Assembly (NCBI GenBank): GCA_900708905.1 | Contig: CAADRB010000051.1 | Span: 12,760-76,759 of the forward strand | Length of the DNA stretch: 64,000 bases | Reading direction: 5' to 3' | Origin: Hymenolepis diminuta | Lineage: Eukaryota > Platyhelminthes > Cestoda > Cyclophyllidea > Hymenolepididae | The notes under the pieces: generated by a model | Seen by the model: the letters and a program-made list of their open reading frames with translations, nothing else | What the model was told of the DNA's origin: nothing | The model's database searches: none | Program-made: the position numbers and the translations under genes | In this document: piece after piece, positions 1 through 10,682 of the stretch | Layout of the letters: every line of letters begins with the position of its first letter | How positions within the stretch are numbered: the stretch's first letter is position 1

Positions 1-241
1 TCTTCACCCTCTATTCATGCATGCACACAAGATCCGATAAGACATTTGCTGAAGGTGCAAGAGAATAAGGAAAATTAAAATATTCAATGAAAATACATTG
101 CTGTGTTACTTTGTATTTAGATTGCTTCTTCATTCTTTTGTTTCTTCTCTTTAAATGCATCACTTAGGATGATGACTTATAAACAAGTGCTTGAAATATA
201 CAATTGGTCAATAATTCTGCACTAATTGACTTTATCGACAG

Positions 242-519
242 TTAGTATCCAGAGTTACGGTGCCAATCTGCCATTGAAGGTTAATTACAGTGCGATTAAA
301 AGGTGTCTTTTTGGAGTATACCAATTCCAGCGTTCCAACTTCAGTTTAAGTGATCGAAGTCCACAAGTGAAACACGATTCTCATGAAAATCTAAATTGTG
401 GTGAGATGGCTGAGTTAGAAACTCAGATAATGAACTCTGAAAACGAACTAATCAAAATTCACATGAGTCCCATGACTCAAAGTAAGCTTCGTTGTCTTGA
501 GATGTCCCCCTATGTGTAG
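242..519 (+). CDS. Possible 3'-terminal coding exon, product unknown
   Basis: An open frame follows a pyrimidine-containing acceptor ending in AG at 240-241 and runs to a stop at 517-519. The exon would start with one base borrowed from an upstream exon and encode about 92 residues, including an Asn/Glu-rich stretch (NSENELIK). No family is recognised. Its upstream exons would lie before the window. A short second frame at 586-660 (MDVLSRLLEEIDQM...) looks coding-like but cannot be linked to it with confidence. It may be chance, because the region is otherwise AT-rich and gene-poor. Confidence 0.27.
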
Positions 520-808
520 AAATCGCAGAATAATATACTGTGAACGAGAAGCATTACCGCTTACTCACGTATTTGAGATTAATTAATGGATGTGTTAAGC
601 AGATTGTTGGAAGAGATTGATCAGATGAGAAGCACAGTAGATGTCAATGAAGATGTTTAATATATTTTGNTNTGAGGAAAACGAGAATATTTGAAATACA
701 CACAAAAGANTGTTCATTAATATTATAAATAATGCAAACTGGAATGAGTATGGGAGGACTGAGCAATGCAGTTTAGAGTAAGGCTTGGATCTTCATTTTC
801 TTTTAAAT

Positions 809-2732
809 TTAAGCCATCACAATGACACTGAGGATGAGAAGACATCCATACATTGACGGGAGTCCCAATCCACCACTTGTAGTCTCTGAAGAATTTTAAG
901 AGAAATCAAAAACATATCATCATTAGTAATGAATGCATAGGTTGTCATTGGTGGAGTGTCTCAAGGTTGCCTTCGCAACAAATATCATATAAAAGCGAGT
1001 GTTTAAAATGGGCAATAATGGAAGATAAAAGCGGGAAACACGACTATCCTTCTCCCTGGTTCTAATTTTCAACCTGAATTCATCGTGCTTCAATATCTAC
1101 ATTCATATTTGAGTTTGAGATTTGACGTAGAAAAACAAGAACGATCATATCGAAACACTCTTGGGACACAATGTCGGTCGACTCCGCACCATTCGTTTAA
1201 TTCCTGCACTACCTCACAGTGATTTGCTTCTCAGTAAATTTAATAGAAAATTTAATTATAAGCGCAAAATTATGCGACGCTTCATTATTTTATTTGAATT
1301 AATTTAAATTTGTTCAGTTTTAAAATATCATCATAAGTAAATAGGATTTTTCATTCTATTATGAATTCATTTAAAATCTAATGAGTAAATGCAATTTAGT
1401 TTTGTTAGTTTGAATTTACTATTTAAAAGGAAAATGGTAATTTCACTAACCGGTTGACGAAGTTATTACTTCTCTCCCCCTTGGGATGGTAGTAGATTGT
1501 GTTTTTTTTCCTGAAAAGTTAGCGTCTCCAAGTATATATCATATTTTTAAGGAGTCAATTGATGTGAAAAAGTCAATTACCTGATGGTAATTCGATGGGC
1601 AAAGAATACTCGCTGTAATTGCTGTAACCCTCTGGTTGAACTATACTCCGGGCCCGAAAGTAATATGTACTTCCCTTAGTTAATCCCGAAACAACATAAC
1701 TGTGTTGTTCAGGCTTAAGTTGGGTCACATTTGTCCAATCGCCTTCGACTGAATTTTTCATGGAGATTTCGAAACCCTTGAAATCTTCATCTACTTCTTC
1801 TGGTTCATCAAATTCAATTTCCACCGAAGTATCATTTAGCACCTCAACTGAACGGAAGGTTGGTGTTCTCATTACTACAAGAAAAAAATCAGAGTTGAGA
1901 TGAGATTTGGTAGTTTAGAAAAAGGTGAAAATCTCACCGTATTTTGTTTTGATAGGATCGAAATCATAACTTTTTTTGCATTCTCCAGATTGATTGTTAT
2001 TAGAGAAGTAAATTGTGGTATTGATGGTGCATAGGTAGGCTGTGTCTTCCTCTAGATTGTTCACAGTAACATTTGTTGTAGTATTTCCCAATGTTTCAGT
2101 AAACACCGGAGCACTATCCCCATCTTTCTTGCAAGATAAAATCATTGGTTTAAAAACATGATTTGAAAAAGATTGAGGGCTCCAACTAAGCTTGATCTTA
2201 TTTCTTGATTCAGCTCTACTTCTCAGTGACCATAGATGATCCCCTGAAAGATAAATGAAAATATTATTATTTGAGGATTCTCTTTTATCTACTTTAGAGC
2301 GTAGCTTCTTACAAATGGGACAGGTATGATATTCTCCCAAATTGACGGTCTGATTACTTTTTCCACTTTCTAAGACAGATACGTTGTACGCATTGTCGAG
2401 GAAAAGAGATGTTATGATACACTTTTCATTTTCGGCAGCAGTCTCAGGTGATGAATTGTCGAATATGCCCTGAACAGCAAAACAAGTAGCACTATTCACT
2501 CCACGGGACTTCAGGGCATTAGCATCCCAAGTGATGGTAAGTATATCACTAACATCCACTTTATAGTCTGTAAATATGAAACAAACACATTGATCTCTCA
2601 CTTGATAAACTTAGCACAAAACAGAGATAAGAAATAAGAGGCATTGAATTTTGACTTGCCATCATACTGAGCGAATGAGACATCAGCCAGGAAACTGGCA
2701 ATAAACATGAGAATGCAGTAGAGCTGAAGCAT
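809..2732 (-). CDS. Secreted/anchored three-FnIII protein, cestode oncosphere-antigen-like
   Basis: Five exons fit in frame on the minus strand: 2732-2660, 2567-2313, 2243-1938, 1874-1581 and 885-809, totalling 1005 nt (334 residues plus stop). Exon 1 encodes a signal peptide (MLQLYCILMFIASFLADVSF...). Exons 2, 3 and 4 each encode one beta-sandwich, FnIII-like unit (about residues 25-109, 110-211 and 212-309). The third is the clearest, with W-T-N-V and the classic L-x-x-x-x-x-Y-x-F-R-A-R pattern. Exon 5 gives a short Ser/Gly linker and a hydrophobic C-terminal tail (GCLLILSVIVMA), suggesting a GPI signal or membrane anchor. All four introns are phase 1, so each FnIII exon is a symmetric cassette. 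About ten N-glycosylation sequons are present. This layout (signal exon, FnIII exon(s), hydrophobic tail exon) is that of the taeniid EG95 and TSOL45 host-protective antigens; sequence-level orthology is inferred, not shown. Intron 1 uses a GC donor. Introns 2 and 3 are only 69 and 63 nt. Confidence 0.8.
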
Positions 2733-2773
2733 TTTATGGAATCTCGCAATGAAGAGTACTTGCCAACGCCTAT

Positions 2774-2781
2774 CTTATATA
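2774..2781 (-). promoter_or_regulatory. TATA box of the FnIII gene
   Basis: The minus strand reads TATATAAG, ending 41 nt before the ATG at 2732. This implies a very short 5' UTR. The nonapeptide-repeat gene at 36-38 kb has the same geometry. Confidence 0.55.
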
Positions 2782-3123
2782 CCGAATGTGATTTGATGAG
2801 ACATTGACCTCTCAGGCGATGCAGTCGTGGAAATTTCCGATGCAGTGGCAGTATAGTATATTGTGCAAATGCCACCCTTACCAGTAAGATCATGGATATG
2901 TGTGTCATATGATGAGATAAACTGAATTTTGAGCAAATTGTTGATTCTGTGCTGCTGTCGAGATGAAGCGTCATCTAATTGGTGAATTAGTTGCGTTTGA
3001 TATGACTACAATTGGAGCTAGAATAACTCTAGATGATACACTTTCAATTCAACAGTTAGAACAAAAAAATTTAACTTTATTTACTACTTTAGATTAGTTT
3101 TCTGGAACAAGTGTCATTAGAAT
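2782..3123. other. Intergenic spacer, minus-strand gene to minus-strand gene
   Basis: No convincing coding exon is seen. It separates the end of the 3124-3522 exons from the promoter of the FnIII gene, both read on the minus strand. The open frame on the minus strand at 2561-2974 only overlaps exon 1 and the promoter and is not coding. Confidence 0.5.
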
Positions 3124-3522
3124 TTAAATTGAGTGAACTCTACTTAGCTCTGCTAGGTTGTAATCAGGTTGATTCTTATTATTAGGCAAATAGAATAAAT
3201 TGTCATCTGGATCAGCATAACAACTGTCGAAGTTAATTGACAGATCAATGTGCTCTTCGCACTGAGAAGATAAAATCCTCAAGAAAACAGTGAAAAAACC
3301 TGCAAAAGGGATATTGCAGCCATAGTTGACGAAGCACTGCACAATAAATATCGAAAGATCTAATTATTCAAGGCACCTTGACGTGCCAACTTCAATTTTT
3401 ACTGTTATTCAGTCCTCATTCTATAATCCATAGAGAATAGCTTTACCGTTTTCTGATGCTTGCTCTTGATAAAATCTTGCAAATATTCTGGTTTGCAGTG
3501 GAGTGTAACAAAGAAATTTTCA
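3124..3522 (-). CDS. Two coding exons of an unrecognised Cys-containing protein (partial)
   Basis: On the minus strand a frame encoding ...ENFFVTLHCKPEYLQDF... runs from an acceptor near 3522 to a GTAAAG donor at 3446-3445 (exon 3522-3447). It resumes in phase after a TTGTGCAG acceptor at 3336 (exon 3336-3124) and ends with TAA. The intron is 110 nt. The joined C-terminal part contains Cys residues in LHCKP, TCFVNYGC, QCEEH and DSCYAD, and a hydrophobic patch (AGFFTVFLRI). I do not recognise the family. Any upstream exons (higher coordinates) were not found. The phase agreement across the intron and the composition unlike the surrounding DNA support real coding sequence. It could also be a remnant gene. 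Confidence 0.4.
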
Positions 3523-3539
3523 CTGGTAATTTTTGAATT

Positions 3540-5519
3540 TGAGTGAGACAGGATCAGTCACTCAAAAAGGTGACTCTTTGAACTATCGTATGATGTTCTA
3601 CCAAACTAATGGACCAGAACCCCATCATGTAGACAATGACATTTTAGCTAGTAGCTAAAAACAGCAAGCAACATTTTCAAAAATTTTAACTCAAAGAGTT
3701 GTGTGGGCTAAAGTGTATTGAATAAATTGTTATCAGTATCCGAGAAGGTAAGAGAGGGGTGAGGAAGATGGGAAATGAGAGGGAAGCGTATGAGCAGATA
3801 AATGATAAGCATGTGTATGAGAGTGGAAATGCAAAGGCAGTTTATGTGAACCACTCGGACAAGGATACGCGTGAGTCATCCTTCAGTCTTTGACTTTCTA
3901 TTTATGGGTCGTTGACCTCATGTTTTGCGATTATTTACCGATATAGGTGAAAATGACGTAATGGTATCCTGCTGTAGTCAATATAACGATACAACCATTC
4001 TATATCTAAGTGCCACTTTTTCAGTTTCTGGATACCGCTTTACTGGAAATAGGCTTTAATTATTCTTAAAAGATATCTTCGGCATCTTCTGATTCGGTTT
4101 TGATGGCAATGACGAGCAGCGTGAAATGTTTTAGAATATTCTTTCCAAGATAGAATGTATGTGGGGAATTGAATCACTGATTATCTTTCTATAATTTGCT
4201 TAATTCCTTCCCCAGTTATCTCTGTGTCATAGTTATTCATTTTTCCGCGATCAGCTAGCATCATTACTGATCGTCCAATTATGGGTTGCTAATTTAGCAC
4301 TAAAGGCACTCAGTTTGACTGCTGATACGAACCTGACCAACTTAGGCTATGTGATATCCCCATACAGAAGGAAGTCATTTCTTGACAGTAGATAACAGCC
4401 TTTCCCAAATCAGAAGATCGGATGTGCAGTGGGGAGGGAGAGTAAATTGGACGACCATAAGAAGTGAAAGGGAAGGTGGATGAAGTAAACTAGGCATGGG
4501 AAGTAGGAAGAGCATGATCAGATTGGTGCAAAGATCACCAAGTGGCATTATACGAAACTCTGGACCACAGACTAGACAAGGTGGGATATCTACAGGTTGA
4601 CCAAAAGTTACCCTTCCCCTCCCCTCCACCATAGAGATTAAAAATGTTTAGTGTTGTTCTCCTTACTCCATCCATAATGACAGAAGGAATTGAACAAGTT
4701 ATTATGAAGTAAGAAAGAGCATTGGTTTGGATACTCGCATTTNAATTTGAAGCAAAATAAACTCATAATTGTGGCATGAGTCTACTGTCGCCAGATGGGA
4801 ATTATCTGGATAGTAGGCCTGAGCGAAACCTCCATGTTGATGATTGCAAAAGTCATGAATTTTGCATGAATTTTCCCCACAAGTAGACCGAGTATTTATG
4901 AAATTTTAAGCCTGGAGAAGATGGCAGTAAATAAGTGATATTTGATAAATACGCAGAGAAGGCAATACTGTAACACTATCAAAGAAGCCACCGTTCCAAA
5001 GGCATTATGATAAAATCTACCTCAATTGGCCAATTTCTGGATGCTTTTAGATTTATAAAAGAGAGAGACAGTTTAAGTGTCATATATCACAATTTCATCA
5101 ACAGTTCGGTCTGTTCGAAGGACTTTTGGGGTTTAGTTTAGAGCAGACGAAAGAAGTTACTGAATTTCTGAGAAGCAGCAGATAAAGACAACGTGTAACC
5201 CTCAACTTGAGTGGGGTAGTGAACAAGTAAAAATTCCAGACTCTATGAACCAACTCCACCTCCCTTCTCTGAAATGCATATAAAGAGAGGATGTCATGCA
5301 GAGATATTTTGGCAAATATTTTGTTTGATTCACTTTCTTAATCTGAACGTTCATTTGATTAATAGTAGACCTACAGACCACNATAATGACAAGAGATTAG
5401 GCTATTAACAACCATTAATTATAGTCCATTTTAACAAACAAGTACATTTACTGAATAATCATCGAAATATTATTAATTTAATATATTTTGAATAAAAACG
5501 AATCATTTTTATCCCATAG
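3540..5519. other. Non-coding spacer
   Basis: AT-rich sequence with no convincing exon on either strand. The minus-strand open frame at 4375-4632 is Pro/Leu-rich with no splice or family support. A purine-rich block lies around 3745-3840. Two single-base Ns are present (4743, 5382). Confidence 0.5.
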
Positions 5520-5775
5520 TTATATACAAAAGATGTCTCACAACGCCTCACGGAAAGAGAAGATTTCGGTGACCAGACATGACTGACGTCTTCATGAAGG
5601 AATGCTTGTATGTAAACCTTACTTTATTTGTCAATAAATTGAATTGGCTTTACTATCACCTCCGTATTAATTTAGGGACATGATCGGCTTGACTTATCCC
5701 TCCTATGTGGCTCGGGTCCAAATCGGCAGGAGACAATTATAACGGAGGTCATCCACAGTGACTTATAGATCACCG
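5520..5775 (+). repeat. Dispersed repeat family B, decayed copy
   Basis: The stretch from GACATGACTGACGTCTTC through TCAATAAATTGAATTGG and ACATGATCGGCTTGACTTAT matches the central and 3' parts of the copies at 40526-40853 and 59818-60148, with clear divergence. The 5' part found in those copies is not recognisable here. Confidence 0.6.
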
Positions 5776-8700
5776 AATCATGGCAGACGTGTATTAAAAT
5801 TATCGGTAATTAATAAATGAAATCGGTGTCAGCTTGAAACGAATCAGTATACTGAAACGAAATAGTATCACTTGCAGGTGCATAGCAGTGCCCAAGTTTT
5901 AGTCAAGTCCTCGATCATTTTTGACAACCTCATTTGTTAGAATGCTAAAGTTAAGCATGTTTATGAAAATTTACACCGATTCTGCCATGCGAGATGGTGC
6001 TTTTAATCAAAATCTGGTGAGATATCGACCTTATAGCATGGTACAAGCAGTCTGGGAAATGGCACAGTGTGTCCAAATTACGTAACATGATCTCTTAAAC
6101 CTGCAGGCCGTAACTGTGGCTACTTCACTGCATCTATGAATTAGACAAATTTGTAGATGTGTAACTAAGATGTAGATTTAAGGTTCCGGAGATGTATAAT
6201 AAAATGCACTCATTCAAAATTCGTTTCCCTTGAGCTATTGAAAATGTACAAAAGATTGTAATTTCTTAATGATGGAGTTGAAGAGTTGGAGTTAGATGGA
6301 GTTGAGGAGAGTTCACTTTCTGTTTCTCCAACTGCTCTTTGCTCCAAGATGACACAATTAAATGGAGGTGGCATGATCAACCAGGGAGATGTGTGAACAT
6401 ATTCACACCCTTGATCCTGGGAGGCATAAGTTTACATTTTTTTCATTAAGAAATTATTCACTGAACGGTATCTCTCACGAGAAGGTGATGACCCCAAAGT
6501 CTCTTAAATGCATTCAAAGAAACGCTCCTGATGCCTTGACTTCATAATCTGGTTTGTCTCGTTTCCATTCCCTTTATCATGCCTTATTAGCGTTTCCGAT
6601 GTTCTCCTCACTGAATCGCCTTCCCATGAGGAAACTTTGTCATCTTTTTGACAACTCAGTGGGCAACGATTATATAACATACTTCTTTATATATTCGTAT
6701 GAGTTAATCTGATTAGCCAGCTTATAATAATTCGACACTTTCCACAATATAGTTACTTTGGTAACAATGCATAAATGCATGATAAACAATGCATTCATCA
6801 CCATTCCGAGTGAACATATTTCAAGTTAATTGTAATTTAGCACCCTCTCTATCAACAATGAGTTTTTCCACTTCCCACGTCTTACGATCATTCACTTAAT
6901 TATTTTCTGTAATTTCATTCTCTAACTTTCAGATTAACTGGAAGTTAGGTACTTCAATGCTTCCTTCCACCGGAAGTGCATTGGAGCCAACGAGAAGGGT
7001 AAGAGTGAATAGTAAGGATGTCTTCATGAAATCCATGTTAACAGCCCAGTTTTATTGCAAGTTTCCTCTTTCATTCCTTCATGCACAATCCCTTTCCTCG
7101 GTATGTAATTAAGTTTTGTTTGTTTGAATGCACCGTGACAGATAAGAAGATCACATAGGAAATGGAAAGTGAGCAACTGATGCGAAGGTATCAGGTTATC
7201 TATCCTGTCCTTTCCCATGTTCTTCCATTAATTTTCTACAAATCTTTTCCATCTCTCCTGTAGTCTATTATTCTAAGAGTGTGGATGAAATTTTGTATTT
7301 AATTATTTGAATGCAATGCATCTCGAATAAATATGAATGGACGGTAGCATTTGATGACGTGCGTTGAATAGGATTGAGACGTTACCAGGCATGTGGGCAT
7401 TCAAAACATAGACAAAGATTCAAACGAACTAAACAGACTTAGTCAATTATTTAAATAAATGAACCGCAAATAGTATCAGTTAAATTTATTGTCTTTGTAG
7501 AAGCGAAAAGCTGTTCACATTCTCATAAAGCATTAATTCCCTTCGTATTAACGCAATGCTCGGAGTTCCAATTTTCATAATTTGATACTCGGGTTTCTGT
7601 ATGAGTTAAAGTTCACAATCAACAGAGATCGTTGACCAATTAATTTAACGTTCTTATTACATCTCCGTGTGATAAAATGAGACTCATTTAAGACATTTTC
7701 ACGTATCGGAGCTTATTCGAATTCATTCTAACAGTTAGAATTGTCTGATTGTGACTTCTATTAATAATTTCATTGATTTTCAGACCATATCGAGAGTACG
7801 AATTGGACAATAGGAAATATAGCTTTCAAATTCTAGGGCACTGGAGAGGACTCTCTCTGATACATTACCTTCACGCTATTCTGACCATTCTTCTCATCTT
7901 CAAATTTCAATGCTCAGTTCTTCGCTTCTTAGAACAACCATGAATTTGGAATAATTATACGAAGAAAGAAGAGTGAGTGCACAACCAATTCCTAATATAT
8001 ACGACTGTTGTACCAACAGGGAGATTTTTATGTTAACAGGGCTCACTTGCTTTCGACTTTTTGTCTGCGATTATTAACACTTTGATTTTTTGACCATTAG
8101 GATTGTTTTCTTCATAAAGACCCTTTTCCAGTATGTCTAGGATACTTCATTGGTTACATTTGGGTTTCTTAACTTTAATTAATTGACTGCTCCAGGTTTG
8201 GGTTTTGGCTGTTCCGAGTTTTACGTTTAGTGGCTTAATACCTTGCATGTCGCAGCATACCGCAAGACTAGTAACGAATTTCTTTCACGAGGTACTTTTT
8301 CCATCAGAAAAAGGGGAAATTTTACCAAAAGTTAAAAAATTTCAGTTATACCGGGTTCCTCTTATTGACATCAACCAGCGAACGTTAATAGTTGAAATTG
8401 CACCATAAAATTTCTAGACAGAAGTCAGCTTGCACATCCTATTGTAATAATGTAGTACCTGAACACTTATATTTTCACATTTCTTGCATTCGGAGTTTCT
8501 GAAATGACAGGAATGCTTTCCGTTTCATCACCTACAGACAGAAAGTGACTTCCAGTAAGTCTATTTCATAGATTCAGGACTCATTAATTGTGAGAAAAAA
8601 GAATTTTTTGAAATATACTGACGGTTTTGTGAATTAATGCATGAAAATGAATAATTCCGTCCACGTATGTTGAAGATATAAAATGGGGTTCTTTTACTAT

Positions 8701-10352
8701 CCTTCTATCGACTCACTTTAAATTTGCGCTTGATAATTGACAGTGAACGGGCATTAATCTAATGTATGATTAATCCAGTGTGTATGTATGATTAATACAT
8801 AGTGTATTATACGAAAGAATGGGGAATTAGATTTTTCCCTATTAATACCTCTAAAAACACCCAGATATGCCAATTGATGAATGGTTAAAAAGAGTGAGTA
8901 TTGATGAAGTTTAGACCAGTTATCATCACTAATCAAATGGTGCTACTGTCCTTAAATATTCATAGACAATTCTTTTTGGTAATCCAGTAAAGTGAGCCTA
9001 AGTAGGTCCCTTTAATCGGCAGACACTCTTCGCAGTCTACCAATTCGAAATCTTTCTGTCTTTTGTATAAGCTGACATTTTTATCCATCTATTTTGAAGA
9101 ACTCTTCCAAACACAGTTCCTTCCTTTATAAACACAATAAAGCATAATCAGCTCTTCTCCCGCCTTCTTTTGAGCGGTTTGGAGTTGGTAATTTAGCGGC
9201 TTAGATAATGGGTATCATCTATTCCAAGTTATCAGGGTCATTGGGTCAGTACTGTGATCATCCCAGCTAACCACGTGACACAACTTACTTGTTGATTAAG
9301 AGGACTTTTAATATAAGAAAAATTCTTATCCAGCACTTTCATTATCAAATTCGTATTCTCTCTCATATTCTGAATTTGGCTAGATCCTTCAGTTTACGGG
9401 TCGTACAAATCTCAAAGCACTTTTATTTCACAGACCACTTCCAGATCACAAGTTCAGGATATTGTGTATTCTCTGGAAATTTTTAAACACAACAGCTGAC
9501 CTTTAGGTACCTAAATGCCGAAATATAAAAGATATATGGCTGAATGTTTCATTTCGCTTTCAGAACGAAATCCATGAAGGTTTTCGTTCAACCAGGCGTG
9601 ATGCATTTGATGTTCCTTCAAATAGAAATCTTGTCCAGTAAAAAGGGTCAGAGTGAAACGATTTACATTTGGATGGGGTCTTAAATAAACGATGCATTTT
9701 TACTTGCTATTTATTATGTAGGAATTTGTATCCATCATTGTTTTGAGGAAGAAGATCCTTATTTTGAGTTTATTCTTTCTTTTAAAAGGATTAAAGTAAT
9801 CGCAATTTGAAGAGAAATAATATAACACAGTTATATTAAACACAGACTTGAATTTCAAATAAAATATCCACCAGAAATCATGAAATCAGACGTAATTATA
9901 AAACCCGTGTTCGCTCCCTTTATCAAAAAATATTATTTAACTCGAGTATTTTATTTACGAAAATGGGGTTTTGTAAATCACAGCTTTGTAAGAGTTAAGG
10001 ATGGAAAACATTTTATCTCTAACAGCATTCCGAATTTTGATATGGAAATCTTTTAAGTTTGATCGATCCAAAAATACTAACTCGTTGCGTTCAATTATTA
10101 CGCCTGTCTCATATTAGAGCATCAACAAGTGACACAGACAGTACTTTGTCAGTTAAAGTTTGTTAAGTTTATTATCTGACAATAGAAAACCACTAACCTA
10201 TCAATAAAGTTAATAATGCTCTGACGTAATAAAGGGAATTGTCACATTTCATCTAGAATTATGAAGATATCTCGAAGTTCGCTCAGTAATTATTTATATT
10301 ATTTCTTCGATTTTTGTCTGTAAAGCTTTCTTTCAAAATTATGCTCCAAATG
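5776..10352. other. Gene-poor spacer
   Basis: No gene is supported. Short open frames (8205-8408, 9289-9486 on plus; 7024-7218, 8754-8936 on minus) lack family similarity. An exon-like 66-nt piece at 6933-6998, with acceptor and GTAAGA donor, is noted but not accepted. Confidence 0.5.
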
Positions 10353-10682
10353 TCTGTAGCGGATGCTACATCAATAAGCGATTTTGCTACAGCTAGTTAA
10401 TCCTCCTAGGCAGTCCTGATAGCGTCTAGCAGAATCCTCTATTTTCAATTTGCTGCCAAAATTAGCTAGGCTGTTCTCAAAGTAGCGAGAACAAGAAAGG
10501 CGTGGGGTGGAGAGGGTTGATTGTTCCCTATGTGATGAGATGGCGAGAATTTTATTTTATATATGTGAACAGAGCCCCGTAGGAGATGTTGTCCACGAGC
10601 CTGGTTCTCATATACGAGCAGCGCTAAGGTGCAGGGATAGTGACTGCTGATTGCCTGGAGGCCTCTGCAGGCGACCGTCACA
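10353..10682 (+). repeat. Dispersed repeat family C, solo-LTR candidate
   Basis: A roughly 330-bp unit starting TGTAGCGGATGCTAC and ending near GTCACA. It is repeated in the same orientation at 24173-24503. Long shared words include GATAGCGTCTAGCAGA, CAAAGTAGCGAGAA and GACTGCTGATT. The TG...CA ends and the size suggest a solo LTR, but no internal region, primer-binding site or target duplication was established. A minus-strand open frame inside it is a by-product. Confidence 0.6.

Noticed and set aside
6933..6998. 66-nt piece bounded by CTTTCAG and GTAAGA, open in frame 1
   Set aside because: Looks like an internal exon, but no neighbouring exons of compatible phase or family were found.
8205..8408. 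Plus-strand open frame after an acceptor-like CTCCAG
   Set aside because: No downstream or upstream partner exon, no recognisable motif, and its length is within chance for this region.
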